A stretch of 34,189 nt of DNA from Lacrimispora defluvii (lineage in GTDB: Bacteria > Bacillota > Clostridia > Lachnospirales > Lachnospiraceae), in contig JAAOXG010000092.1 in the NCBI GenBank assembly GCA_013036995.1, positions 1-34,189 on the forward strand, in the 5' to 3' direction. Made by a program: the position numbers and the translations under genes. A model generated the notes under the pieces. It worked only from the letters and a program-made list of their open reading frames with translations. It was not told the origin of the DNA and did no database searches. This document shows positions 7,403-16,127 of the stretch, piece by piece (the stretch's first letter is position 1; the number at the start of each line of letters is the position of its first letter).

Positions 7403-7760
7403 GTAAAAGGTCTTTACTAAATATAATTTATCTGATAGGATGAAATTGTTAAAATCTAAATTCATTTCTGTGATTGCATTATAAAATTCTTGGTATTTAA
7501 ATTTATTTCCCTTTAAACGTATTATTTGCTTTTTATATTATTGTAATGATCATTATTCTAAATGACAGCTATTTTCCTTTTTTCTTTGTGTATTCTATTT
7601 TAATTTTCCCATGTTGTTGTGTGCATTTACAAAAAATCAATAATTTCTTTTTGAGAGGAGGTGCCAGGTCAATCTACGAAATGAATGAGATGATTTGAAC
7701 AACTAAATAACGATAGTCTCTCCTCTGTCACATCCGGACAGGGGAAGAATGGAGGAAAAA
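7403..7760. other. A/T-rich spacer before ssb, with a Fur-box-like palindrome
   Basis: No convincing gene is visible in these 358 bases. TAATGATCATTA at 7544-7555 is a perfect palindrome resembling part of a Fur box. At 7655-7661 and about 7724-7730 AGAGGAG and CTCCTCT form a distant inverted repeat that could fold the ssb leader. No clear sigma-A promoter was found. Because a recombinase block follows, this stretch is also where one end of a mobile element might lie, but no duplicated att core was seen. Confidence 0.4.
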
Positions 7761-8201
7761 ATGAATCGGGTAATTTTAATGGGAAGGCTGACAAGAGATC
7801 CGGAAGTGAGATATTCACAAGGAGAACGTACAATGGCAATTGCCAGATATACACTTGCTGTTGACCGCCGGGGACGCAGAAATCAGGACAGCACTGAGCC
7901 AACGGCTGATTTCATTAACTGCGTATCATTCGATAAGACAGGAGAATTTGCGGAAAAATATTTCCGCCAGGGAATGCGGGTGCTGGTGTCTGGAAGGATT
8001 CAGACCGGAAGCTATATAAACAAAGATGGAATAAAGGTTTATACATTTGAAGTGATTGTGGATGAGCAGGAGTTTGCTGATAGTAAGAACTTAACATCAG
8101 GAGGAAGTCAGGTACCAAGGCCGGAACCTTCCGGTGCAATGGGAGATGGGTTTATGAATATCCCTGATGGAATTGATGATCCGGATTTGCCGTTTAACTA
8201 A
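7761..8201 (+). CDS. ssb: Single-stranded DNA-binding protein paralogue
   Basis: The 146-residue protein has the OB-fold SSB signature from its first residues (MNRVILMGRLTRDPEVRY), then FINCVSFDKTGEFAEKYF and GMRVLVSGRIQTGSY. After a short linker it ends DDPDLPFN. That is the acidic DLPF tip that recruits DNA-repair and replication enzymes, with one extra Asn after the Phe. The ATG at 7761 is chosen over 7749 because GGAGG with five-base spacing precedes it and it gives the usual family start. It is not in the usual rpsF-ssb-rpsR setting, so it is an accessory copy, of the kind common on plasmids and integrative elements. The next gene overlaps its 3' end. Confidence 0.9.
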   Translation: MNRVILMGRLTRDPEVRYSQGERTMAIARYTLAVDRRGRRNQDSTEPTADFINCVSFDKTGEFAEKYFRQGMRVLVSGRIQTGSYINKDGIKVYTFEVIVDEQEFADSKNLTSGGSQVPRPEPSGAMGDGFMNIPDGIDDPDLPFN

Positions 8202-9159
8202 ATTGGCTGTGACAACTAATAGTTTTTTAATCAACACCGTCTTTTTCATCTTCCTGTCTATAATAACTGGTCCTGTTCTGTCTTACGGGGCTGAAGAATC
8301 CATTGAAATCAGAAAAGATATCAGGGCGGGCGATGTTTTAACAGTTGATTCCCCAGCGTTTGTGGGCAGTTCCAAAGAATATGCACCTATGGAAACTGTA
8401 ATAAAAGAGGGAAAAAAATATCATTTAACCAGCAGTGAGATTTTGGACATTTTCACTAATGAAAAAACTGAATATTCGGAAGCCTCGATTTTATATGAAG
8501 GAGTGGAGTATATTGACCGTATACCGGAGACGGCATGGGTACAGGTAATAAATGAAGATTTGAAGCTGGAACAGACTGTAGAACTGCCTGTAGTTTCCCA
8601 GGTGGAAGAACGCTTCTACTGGGATTATGATTTTACATTTCCCATAAAGGTTTCCGGCTATCAGGAGGATACCTATTTGCTGGGGAACAGAGAAATCCCC
8701 AATGGTGCACCGCTAACAGACTATACAGAAGAATTTTTGAAGTATTTAAATCTCCCGGAAGATTATTATGAAATAACAAGTATTGTCTGGACTGGAGAAC
8801 CGGTGGAGCGAAATGGGGATATGGTACGTTACGCTCATGCGCAAGGGAAGAAGCTGGTTAAAGATATCAGAGCTGTATATGGTGGAGCGGTCGCAGTTCC
8901 GTCAGTGCAGGCCCGGATTTACCGCGGGATTTATGAGGAGGACAGGATCGAAAACCAGACAGATCCGCTAATTTATAAAAATAGAGAGACTGCCGTTTAT
9001 GAACGCCAGGCATGGAATGGATACCGAAAGATAGTAAAATATATAATTACAATAACCATTACACTGACAGTATTACTATTGCTGCTGATCATCATGCTGA
9101 TTTTTCTTAAGAAGAAAAAGGCGGAAGCTGATACTGAGCCTGAATCCCAATCTGATTAA
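8167..9159 (+). CDS. Membrane-anchored extracytoplasmic protein, family not recognised
   Basis: The 330-residue protein has an N-terminal hydrophobic signal (about residues 17-40, ending before GAEES), a polar exterior region of about 250 residues, and one C-terminal membrane helix (IITITITLTVLLLLLIIMLI) with a Lys-rich stop (KKKKAEAD) and a short acidic tail. The topology is type I: large domain outside, tail inside. I do not recognise the domain; AHAQGKKLVKDIRAVYGGAV might be a conserved core. The ATG lies inside ssb (35-bp overlap), suggesting translational coupling, although TTG at 8203 is an alternative start. Its placement between ssb and a recombinase suggests a mobile-element gene. 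Confidence 0.7.
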   Translation: MELMIRICRLTKLAVTTNSFLINTVFFIFLSIITGPVLSYGAEESIEIRKDIRAGDVLTVDSPAFVGSSKEYAPMETVIKEGKKYHLTSSEILDIFTNEKTEYSEASILYEGVEYIDRIPETAWVQVINEDLKLEQTVELPVVSQVEERFYWDYDFTFPIKVSGYQEDTYLLGNREIPNGAPLTDYTEEFLKYLNLPEDYYEITSIVWTGEPVERNGDMVRYAHAQGKKLVKDIRAVYGGAVAVPSVQARIYRGIYEEDRIENQTDPLIYKNRETAVYERQAWNGYRKIVKYIITITITLTVLLLLLIIMLIFLKKKKAEADTEPESQSD

Positions 9160-9173
9160 AAAGATGCCTGTCT

Positions 9174-9416
9174 ATGTGGATTAAATATCACTGGCTGACA
9201 TATATTGAAACAAGCAATTACATAAATGAGGTGAATTCGTACCGCATGAAAGTCGAAAATATTTATCCCGTTTATAAGACCATTCAGGACCGGGAAAATC
9301 ATGTGCAGAAGGTGTATGAAGAGCTTCAACTAGTTTTTTTTCATAAATCACAATCCGAAAAAAATGGTTCTTTTTTAGTAAAAGAGCAAATGGTTCATAT
9401 AAAGAAGGGGAAGTAA
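9174..9416 (+). CDS. Small ORF before the serine recombinase
   Basis: It encodes up to 80 residues, or 56 if translation begins at ATG 9246, which has GAGGTG twelve bases upstream; the 9174 ATG has no visible ribosome site. The product is charged and rich in Lys, Glu and aromatic residues (NHVQKVYEELQLVFFHKSQ), with no signal, membrane helix or obvious helix-turn-helix. It ends 9 bp before the recombinase and shares its strand. A recombination directionality factor is conceivable from position and size, but nothing in the sequence shows it. Confidence 0.4.
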   Translation: MWIKYHWLTYIETSNYINEVNSYRMKVENIYPVYKTIQDRENHVQKVYEELQLVFFHKSQSEKNGSFLVKEQMVHIKKGK

Positions 9417-9425
9417 TAAAGCCAT

Positions 9426-10904
9426 ATGGATGCGATTTATGCCAGACAGTCAATTGATAAAAAAGACAGCCTCTCCATAGAGACCCAATTAAGTTTTGCC
9501 AGAAGTATGGCAATTGGGGAACCCAGATTATACATAGACAGAGGTATATCAGGGAAAGACGTGGTACACAGACCGGAATTTCTAAAATTGTTAAACGATA
9601 TAAAGACGGGTACGATTAACCGGATTCTTGTTTATAAGCTTGACCGGTTTACCAGATCGCTTCTGGATTTTACCAATACCTGGGAATACATGAGCAAATA
9701 TAAGGTAGAGTTTATTTCTGTTACGGAAAATTTTGATACCTCAACTCCCATAGGAAAAGCAATGATATTTATTATGGCTGTGTTTGCACAGATGGAGCGG
9801 GAGCAGATATCAAGAAGAGTCTATGATAATTATTATGACAGGATTGAACTGGGGCGATGGCCAGGAGGTCCCGCCCCTTATGGTTACAGCAATACAACAG
9901 TCACTCAGGGCGATAAAAAGGTGTCTTCACTGAAATTAGAGGATAACATAAAGATCCTGGAAGAGATTATGAAGGTTTACGCTTATCCCACCACCAGTCT
10001 GGGAGATATCAGACGAATGATGGCAGACAGACAATTACCTGGACCAAACAGCCAGAAATGGTCTGCCTGCTCCATCGGGCGGGTGCTTCGAAATCCTGCA
10101 AGTGTGAAATGCGATCATGCAGTTTATACATACTTTAAAAAACTGGGAGTGAACATGATTAATCCCCTATCTGATTTTAATGGGGAGCACGGCGGTATGC
10201 TGGTAGGAAAAAAGGGAGCGGTGACAAAAGACGCTTTGGATTCCAGCGGGGCCACCTTTGCTATAGGAAACTGGCCTGGATATATTAATTCTGAGCTATG
10301 GCTTCGCTGCCAGAGAAAGCTGGATACCAATGAGAAGGTAGCTTCCAATGATGGCCCCCGCAACAGCTGGCTGACGGGACTGTTAAAATGTGCAGATTGC
10401 GGCAGGGCAATTATGGTTCGAAAATACAAGCGTAAATCAGATGGGGAAACAGTCCGTACCATAAGGTGCCGAGGAAAGGATTTTCTGGATTGTGATTTAA
10501 AACCTCAGATGAGAATTGAACAGATTGAGAGTTGTGTACAAGCGGAGCTGCAGAAGCTTCTTGACAGATGCAAACCTGCTCCCATGGAGACCAACAATGG
10601 AACCAATGAACTGGAACTGGAATTGATCCGGATTGATGAAGCAGTTGGGAATTTAATGCAGGTTTTGAAGACAAAAACAGTCAGCCCGCTGACTGTGGAT
10701 TACGTTAATAAAGAACTGGAAGAGCTCTCGGAGTCTAAGAAAAAACTGTTGGAAGAGAAAGAACGGTTAGCTTATGAATCCGTATATCCGGAAAAAATAA
10801 TATTTTCCCAGTTAAGTAAAGAAGACAAGCGGGCTGTAGCCTTTTCATATCTGGAAACAGTGGTGGTCAGGGAAGACTATATCAGTCTCATATGGAAAGT
10901 GTGA
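9426..10904 (+). CDS. Large serine recombinase (site-specific integrase/excisionase)
   Basis: The 492-residue protein has an N-terminal resolvase catalytic domain with nucleophile Ser9 (YARQSID) and the arginine motif KLDRFTRS at 71-78. A recombinase domain follows at about 145-260 (GRWPGGPAPYGYSN). A zinc ribbon has Cys322, Cys325, Cys348 and Cys356, and a Glu/Lys-rich coiled coil at about 395-450 is typical of large serine integrases that control directionality. All catalytic and metal-binding positions look intact, so it may be active. Such enzymes move phages and integrative or mobilisable elements, or excise elements interrupting sporulation genes. AAGGGGAAG lies about 13 bases before the start. 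It is the last gene before a bidirectional terminator. Confidence 0.93.
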   Translation: MDAIYARQSIDKKDSLSIETQLSFARSMAIGEPRLYIDRGISGKDVVHRPEFLKLLNDIKTGTINRILVYKLDRFTRSLLDFTNTWEYMSKYKVEFISVTENFDTSTPIGKAMIFIMAVFAQMEREQISRRVYDNYYDRIELGRWPGGPAPYGYSNTTVTQGDKKVSSLKLEDNIKILEEIMKVYAYPTTSLGDIRRMMADRQLPGPNSQKWSACSIGRVLRNPASVKCDHAVYTYFKKLGVNMINPLSDFNGEHGGMLVGKKGAVTKDALDSSGATFAIGNWPGYINSELWLRCQRKLDTNEKVASNDGPRNSWLTGLLKCADCGRAIMVRKYKRKSDGETVRTIRCRGKDFLDCDLKPQMRIEQIESCVQAELQKLLDRCKPAPMETNNGTNELELELIRIDEAVGNLMQVLKTKTVSPLTVDYVNKELEELSESKKKLLEEKERLAYESVYPEKIIFSQLSKEDKRAVAFSYLETVVVREDYISLIWKV

Positions 10905-10915
10905 TTATAATTGTA

Positions 10916-10965
10916 ACATAAAAGAAGTATCCGCAGAAAACCATGTGTGGATGCTTCTTTTATGT
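10916..10965. terminator. Bidirectional terminator between recombinase and tetR
   Basis: Twenty-base arms (10916-10935 and 10946-10965) pair fully with two G-U wobbles around a 10-base loop. The A/T-rich lower stem puts T-rich runs (TTCTTTTATGTTTATA) at either exit. It lies between two convergent genes, so it can serve both. Confidence 0.8.
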
Positions 10966-10977
10966 TTATACTCTAAC

Positions 10978-11541
10978 TTACCATACAATCATGAAACTCA
11001 TATAATCCACCATCTGATCAATGGAAGTGCGCATGCCATTTTGCAGCCACCACATAATTAACGCTATCGCTGCTCCTGTATAATATTCAGACATAATGGC
11101 TATAGGCACCGGACTAGGTATGCCCAGCCGCTTTTCATCCATATGAAAACACCGGTTAAGATAGGTACTGACCGTGTTTTTTAAAAGATAAGCCATAAAA
11201 TCATTTTTAATATGAGAGGTACTTTGAACGAAAAAATCTTTATATTTACTGGCATATTCAAACATTTGGCGGATAATGCGCCGGTAATATTCCTGTTCCG
11301 TTTCCCCCTCTTCAATATGTAATTCAATAAATTTACGCTGTTCTTCTGAAAACATAGTTTCTAACAGCTGGTATTTATCTTCAAAATGCTTATAGAATGT
11401 GGTTCGGTGTACCATAGCCTTTTTACAGATATCAGTCACAGTAATCTCTTCAAACGGTTTTTTCAGAACCAGTTCAAAAAGCGCATCACTAAGAAAATGG
11501 TAGGTTCTGATCATACGCAAGTCAATTGTCTGCTCATCCAT
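10978..11541 (-). CDS. TetR/AcrR-family transcriptional regulator
   Basis: The 187-residue protein has an N-terminal TetR helix-turn-helix (ITVTDICKKAMVHRTTFYKH, residues about 30-50) and an all-helical ligand and dimer domain. I place the start at the ATG at 11541 (MDEQTIDLRMIR), which has GGAG nearby. The frame stays open upstream to 11895, but that part overlaps the divergent operon's start and looks non-coding. The gene is divergent from an RND efflux operon, and a dyad lies inside its own promoter. It is therefore most likely a drug-responsive repressor of itself and the pump. The ligand is unknown. Confidence 0.9.
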   Translation of the reverse strand: MDEQTIDLRMIRTYHFLSDALFELVLKKPFEEITVTDICKKAMVHRTTFYKHFEDKYQLLETMFSEEQRKFIELHIEEGETEQEYYRRIIRQMFEYASKYKDFFVQSTSHIKNDFMAYLLKNTVSTYLNRCFHMDEKRLGIPSPVPIAIMSEYYTGAAIALIMWWLQNGMRTSIDQMVDYMSFMIVW

Positions 11542-11567
11542 ATATATACTCCAATCTACACTTCCTT

Positions 11568-11597
11568 GTAATATGTAGTTTAGGCTACACATTGCAA
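11568..11597 (-). promoter_or_regulatory. Promoter of the tetR gene
   Basis: Minus strand TTGCAA (11592-11597), 18 bases, TATTAC (11568-11573). The spacer is almost wholly occupied by the dyad at 11574-11589, so binding there would block RNA polymerase. Confidence 0.5.
11574..11589. promoter_or_regulatory. Likely TetR operator
   Basis: Perfect inverted half-sites TGTAG and CTACA are separated by six bases, with a further CTACA at 11556-11560. The 16-bp dyad sits between the -35 and -10 of tetR and 19 bp upstream of the efflux-operon -35, the usual layout for a TetR-type repressor of a divergent pair. Confidence 0.55.
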
Positions 11598-11607
11598 AGT
11601 CTGTTTC

Positions 11608-11636
11608 TTGCTTTTTCTCTGAAAAAATAATATCAT
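11608..11636 (+). promoter_or_regulatory. Promoter of the RND efflux operon
   Basis: TTGCTT (11608-11613), 17 bases, TATCAT (11631-11636). The leader to the ATG at 11703 is about 60 nt. Confidence 0.55.
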
Positions 11637-11702
11637 GCAAAACGATAGGTGTAAACAAAAATACAGATAAAAGCAGAGCGGCAATCATGGAGGAGTTAGT
11701 CA

Positions 11703-12923
11703 ATGATAAAGAAAATAAGAATTTCCAGATGGGCGACAGTCCTGGTTTTGTGCGCATTGCTGCTGACTGGCTGCAGTGGTGATAAAGGACAGGAGAAAAA
11801 AGAGGCAAGGAGTATTTCAGTCGCGACAATAAGTGAGGCAGCCTATACGGACACACTAAATTTAAGCGGCAATGTAACACCGGTTGAAACTGCAAATCTT
11901 TCTTTTAAACTTGCAGGAAAACTGAAAGAGGTATCTGTGCGGGAAGGTGATTTCGTGGAAATGGGGCAGAAGGTGGCGGAACTTGAAGTGGAGGATTATT
12001 CATTGCAGGTGCAGGTGGCTCAGGCTCAGTTTCGGGCAGCCGATGCCCAGTATGCCACTGCAAAGATGCAGGTGGATATAGATGCTCCGTCAAAGATAGC
12101 TCAGGCCAAAGCTCAGCTGGTGCTCACACAGAAAACTTATAACAGAGTAAAAGCTCTTTATGAGGCGCAGGCAGTATCCCAGAGTGATCTGGATGAAATT
12201 TCGGCAAAGCTGGCGGCGGATTCTGAGACTTATCAGCAGGCACTGGAAGGGAAAAATATGGCTGTAGCACAGATGGAAGCAGCAGGAGCCCAAAAGGATC
12301 AGGCAGCTGCAGCCGCAGATAAAGCAGCCAGGGATTTATCGGATACTGCACTTAACAGCCCCATGGGCGGTGTCATATTAAAAAAGATTATGAATGGAGG
12401 AGAAACGGCAGCAGCTGGGTATCCGGTAGTTGTTATCGGACGAACGGATGATGTTTACATAGAAGTTGGCATTTCAGATGAGCAGATTAATGAGATTAAG
12501 CAGGGACAGAAGGCAGATGTATCGGTTTATGGCATTGAGACGGCATTTCAAGGAAGTGTTGCAGAAATAGGCGCATTAGCAGATAGTAATACCCGTACTT
12601 TCACAGTGAAAATCCGGGTAAAAAATCCCTCAGGCGTGTTAAAACCGGGAATGATTGCAAATGTTCTGCTTCATACCGGTTCCCAACAGGCTGTATTAAT
12701 TCCTCTGGACAGTGTACTGCAGCGTGCAGATGGGTCAGTAGTATACGTCTATGATTCTGTAAACGGATTGGTAAAACGGAAAAATGTAACAACCGGAGAG
12801 ATTCGTGGAAATTCTATTGAAATACTTACCGGACTGGAATTTGGAGAACAAATAGTAACGGAAGGCCAGTTCTTATTATATGACGGCGATGCGGTTCAGC
12901 CTGCTAAGGAGGTTATGCCATGA
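11703..12923 (+). CDS. RND efflux periplasmic-adaptor (membrane fusion) lipoprotein
   Basis: The 406-residue protein has a lipoprotein signal with lipobox LTGC near residue 24. The adaptor order follows: a first biotinyl-lipoyl half (NLSFKLAGKLKEVSVREGDF), a long helical hairpin rich in Ala/Gln (about residues 105-215), the second lipoyl half (NSPMGGVILKKIMNGGE), then beta-barrel and membrane-proximal domains (IEVGISDEQINEIKQGQK, GQFLLYDGDAVQPA). In a single-membrane cell it would bridge the pump to the cell-wall side. GGAGGAG lies seven bases upstream of the ATG. Its stop overlaps the pump gene's start by four bases (ATGA), so the two are translationally coupled. Confidence 0.9.
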   Translation: MIKKIRISRWATVLVLCALLLTGCSGDKGQEKKEARSISVATISEAAYTDTLNLSGNVTPVETANLSFKLAGKLKEVSVREGDFVEMGQKVAELEVEDYSLQVQVAQAQFRAADAQYATAKMQVDIDAPSKIAQAKAQLVLTQKTYNRVKALYEAQAVSQSDLDEISAKLAADSETYQQALEGKNMAVAQMEAAGAQKDQAAAAADKAARDLSDTALNSPMGGVILKKIMNGGETAAAGYPVVVIGRTDDVYIEVGISDEQINEIKQGQKADVSVYGIETAFQGSVAEIGALADSNTRTFTVKIRVKNPSGVLKPGMIANVLLHTGSQQAVLIPLDSVLQRADGSVVYVYDSVNGLVKRKNVTTGEIRGNSIEILTGLEFGEQIVTEGQFLLYDGDAVQPAKEVMP

Positions 12924-15900
12924 TTGCGTGGAGCGTAAAGCATAAAAGCATTCTTGCATTGCTGACCGGATTATTACTGGTACTTGGAATTTATTCGTAT
13001 ATCGTAATGGAGAGGCAGGAAAACCCGGAGGTAACCAGCCCGGTTGCTTCCGTCACCTGCATTTATCCGGGAGCAAGTCCGGAGGATATTGAAAAACTGA
13101 TTGTGAAACCCATTGAAGATAAAGTCGATACTATTGCAGAAATTAAGAAGCTGGAAAGCTATTCAGTTGATTCGGCAGGAGTAATACAGATCACATTAAA
13201 AGATATGAGTGACAATGAGATTAACAAAAAATGGGATAAGCTTCGTGAGAAAATAGATGAAATTAAGGCAGAACTTCCTGCAAATGCACAGGCACCAGTA
13301 ATAAAAACAGACTTTTCCAGTTCCTACGGACTTATCCTGGGACTCACCGGAGAAGACAACACCAATCAGGAAATGGCCGATGTAGCCAGACAGATAAAGA
13401 ACATGCTGTCTAAGGATACTGATGTGAAGGCCGTGGATATTATGGGAGATGAAAGGCAGCAGGTTGAAATAAACTTAAATATGTCAAAGCTTCAGCAATA
13501 TGGTATCTCCCCTGCTGCAGTAGCCACTCAGCTTGGCGCCCGCAATATTAATATACCAGGGGGGAATCTGGAACTTACAGGCACTAAGATTCCAGTTCAG
13601 GTATCCGGTGAATATCAGTCTATAGAGGAGATAAAAAATACGATTGTCTCTGTTTCAACTGATTCCGGTACACCTGTTTATTTAAAAAATGTGGCTGAAG
13701 TTCTTCAAACGCCGATGAAACCAGAAAAACAGGTATACGTAAATGGAAGCCAGGGTGTGCTGATTGGCGTTAAATATGCAGACGGAATAAATATACTAAA
13801 TGTAGAAAAGCGTCTTCATGATAAGGTCAATGAGTTTGTAAAATTAAAACTTTATGCAGGAATGAAGCTGACTGAATTGAACAACCAGGCCAATTTTGTA
13901 AAGGATTCCATTGACATGTTTGCCAATAATCTGATCGAGGGAGTTCTGCTGGTTTTCGTAGTAGTTCTTATTTCCATGGGCTTACGATCAGCTGCGGTGG
14001 TCTCCATACCAATTCCAATTATCTGCATTCTCGTATTTGGCTATATGTATCTCACAAGAATTCCTCTTCACCAGGTAGCAGTTGCTTCACTGATGATCTC
14101 TTTAAGTTTAATGGTCGCAAATGGAATTGTTGCAAATGATAACATTCATGTTTATCTGGCTAAAGGTGAGACTATTACAGATGCCTGCATTAATGGAGTA
14201 AAGGAGGTTGGTATCCCTATTTTAACCTCATCACTGACAACGGTCGCTTCCTTTCTTCCATTGGCAATGATGAATGGAGATGCGGGTAAATTTGTAAAAA
14301 CACTTCCTATTCTGGTAAGTGTCGCTCTTGCGGGCTCCTATCTGACTTCGCTTACACTTGTTCCGGCACTGGGGCACCTGCTTTACGGAAATCAGGCAAA
14401 GGAAAAACCAGTCAAAGCAAAACCACCAAGGTATGCAGTATGGATTGAAAAAGCAGCTGAAAAATTGCACTTAAAGCAGCTTTTAGATAAAGGACATGAA
14501 TTATACGGACGGATATTGAATTTTTCATTAAGCAAACCACGAACTGTACTGTTGTTTTTTGCCGGGCTGCTGGCAGTTTCCGCTTTAGTAGTTCCAACTC
14601 TTGCGGTACAGCTTTTCCCACCGGTTGAGCGTGACCAGTATGTGCTCAATGTAACAACTCAGGATGGGAGTACGTTAGAAAAAACGCTGGCTCAGTGCCG
14701 TAAGGTTTCCGCTGTTCTGGAAAAAGAAAAATCCATACAATCCTTTGCTAGTACTGCAGGTGATGGTTTTATGAAATATTATGTTACATTTGAACCGGAG
14801 CAGCAGGCGACCAATAAGGCTCAGTTTTTGATTAATGGAACCCGGGCAGAAGCAGCGGATGTGGAGAAAAGAATTCGTGAAGCAGTTCCGGGGATTAATA
14901 CCACTCTTAAATATTTAGAAATCAGCCTTCCGCTGACTTATCCCATCCAGGTGCGCATATCAGGTGATAATATTGAGAAACTCCGGAGGCTGGCTTTAGA
15001 GGTTGAAGAACGGTGCCGTACAGTACCAGGAACTCATACAGTGGAAGATAACTATGGAAATAACAGCTACCGCTTAAACGTGAATGTAAACGAGGAAAAG
15101 GCCAATCTGGTAGGAATTACCAATTATGATGTAGCCAGCACGGTGAGAATGGCTGTAAACGGATTAGAAATATTAAAGATGAAGCAAAAGGATCTGGAGA
15201 AAGATTCCCTGCCTGTTATTGCAAAGATATCAGATAAAGATAAAACCAGCCGGGAGATACTTAACACCATATTCTTAACTTCTCAGATCACAGGAAAAAA
15301 TGTTCCATTGACACAGATTGCTGCCATACAGACCCAGTCATCATTAAACCAGATTATCCGGCGAAACAGTCAGCGTACAATAACTGTGGGCAGTTATGTG
15401 GCAGATGGATACAATACGGCGTCAGTGATGGAAAACGTGGAAAAAAGCATGGAGGGACTCCAGCTCCCAGATGGCTATACATTGGAATATGGCGGCGAAA
15501 GTGAAAACAGTACAGATGCATTTTCTTCCATGACTTTGCCAACAATTATTGCGGTTATCCTGATTTATATTATACTGGTCTTTCAGTTTGGGGATCTTGT
15601 GGAACCGCTCATCATCATGGGTACTATTCCATTGTCCTTTATCGGAATTATCTGGGGCTTAAAATGGATGGGGTATCCCATTGGATTCATGGCTCTGCTG
15701 GGGGGCATCAGCCTTATGGGCGTTGTTGTAAATAACGGTATTGTACTACTGGATTACATTAAGGTGCTCCTTCCCCAGACGGAAAACGTGAAGGAAGCCA
15801 TTGTTCAGGCATGTGAAACACGTATGCGTCCCATAATGATTGGGATGGTAACGACTGTTTTCTCCCTTCTTCCGCTTATGACTTCAGGAGGACCGTTATG

Positions 15901-16015
15901 GGCACCTATGGCTACTGCAGTAATTTTCGGAATGATTCTGTCTACCGTTTTAACAATGATTGTCATACCCTGTTCTTATGCGATGATTGCGTACAGTCGT
16001 GCAGAACGGAAATAA
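12920..16015 (+). CDS. RND-family multidrug efflux permease (AcrB/SwrC-like)
   Basis: The 1031-residue protein has the duplicated RND layout: TM1 near the N-terminus, a large extracytoplasmic loop from about 35 to 335, a bundle of helices, then the same again from about residue 540. Family motifs include VTCIYPGASPEDIEKLIVKP and GGISLMGVVVNNGIVLLDYI. In AcrB proton flow uses Asp407, Asp408 and Lys940. Here the aligned residues read N406, D407 and N938 (VANDNIH and GVVVNNG), so two of the three are changed. It is coupled to the adaptor gene by a 4-bp overlap and controlled by the divergent TetR. Export of drugs, lipids or peptides is likely; the substrate is unknown. Confidence 0.93.
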   Translation: MIAWSVKHKSILALLTGLLLVLGIYSYIVMERQENPEVTSPVASVTCIYPGASPEDIEKLIVKPIEDKVDTIAEIKKLESYSVDSAGVIQITLKDMSDNEINKKWDKLREKIDEIKAELPANAQAPVIKTDFSSSYGLILGLTGEDNTNQEMADVARQIKNMLSKDTDVKAVDIMGDERQQVEINLNMSKLQQYGISPAAVATQLGARNINIPGGNLELTGTKIPVQVSGEYQSIEEIKNTIVSVSTDSGTPVYLKNVAEVLQTPMKPEKQVYVNGSQGVLIGVKYADGINILNVEKRLHDKVNEFVKLKLYAGMKLTELNNQANFVKDSIDMFANNLIEGVLLVFVVVLISMGLRSAAVVSIPIPIICILVFGYMYLTRIPLHQVAVASLMISLSLMVANGIVANDNIHVYLAKGETITDACINGVKEVGIPILTSSLTTVASFLPLAMMNGDAGKFVKTLPILVSVALAGSYLTSLTLVPALGHLLYGNQAKEKPVKAKPPRYAVWIEKAAEKLHLKQLLDKGHELYGRILNFSLSKPRTVLLFFAGLLAVSALVVPTLAVQLFPPVERDQYVLNVTTQDGSTLEKTLAQCRKVSAVLEKEKSIQSFASTAGDGFMKYYVTFEPEQQATNKAQFLINGTRAEAADVEKRIREAVPGINTTLKYLEISLPLTYPIQVRISGDNIEKLRRLALEVEERCRTVPGTHTVEDNYGNNSYRLNVNVNEEKANLVGITNYDVASTVRMAVNGLEILKMKQKDLEKDSLPVIAKISDKDKTSREILNTIFLTSQITGKNVPLTQIAAIQTQSSLNQIIRRNSQRTITVGSYVADGYNTASVMENVEKSMEGLQLPDGYTLEYGGESENSTDAFSSMTLPTIIAVILIYIILVFQFGDLVEPLIIMGTIPLSFIGIIWGLKWMGYPIGFMALLGGISLMGVVVNNGIVLLDYIKVLLPQTENVKEAIVQACETRMRPIMIGMVTTVFSLLPLMTSGGPLWAPMATAVIFGMILSTVLTMIVIPCSYAMIAYSRAERK

Positions 16016-16030
16016 GTTTCTAATTAAGTT

Positions 16031-16071
16031 AAAAAGGTTTTGTTCACAATTTTATGAACAAAGCCTTTTTT
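16031..16071 (+). terminator. Intrinsic terminator of the efflux operon
   Basis: A 16-bp stem (AAAAAGGTTTTGTTCA with its partner, one G-U pair) has an 8-base loop, and its right arm ends in T6. It begins 15 bp after the pump's stop codon. Confidence 0.85.
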
Positions 16072-16127
16072 ATTGCAGATAAATTAAAAAACTATGAAAC
16101 AAATAAATTATATATTTTTGAAAAATA

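Noticed and set aside
7544-7555. Functional Fur box
   Set aside because: The 12-bp palindrome is Fur-like but too short, and it lies after the terminator of the iron gene and far from the ssb start. Kept only as a note in the spacer entry.
10124-10674. Minus-strand ORFs opposite the serine recombinase
   Set aside because: They are antisense to the zinc-ribbon and recombinase domains and lack start signals; they are explained by codon bias of the real gene.
7403-10977. Attachment sites for the serine recombinase
   Set aside because: I compared the spacer before ssb with the sequence after the recombinase and saw no convincing direct repeat, so no element ends are claimed.
11542-11895. N-terminal extension of the TetR regulator
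   Set aside because: The open frame runs on, but it is antisense to the efflux adaptor's start and covers both promoters. The ATG at 11541 has a ribosome site and gives a normal-length TetR protein.
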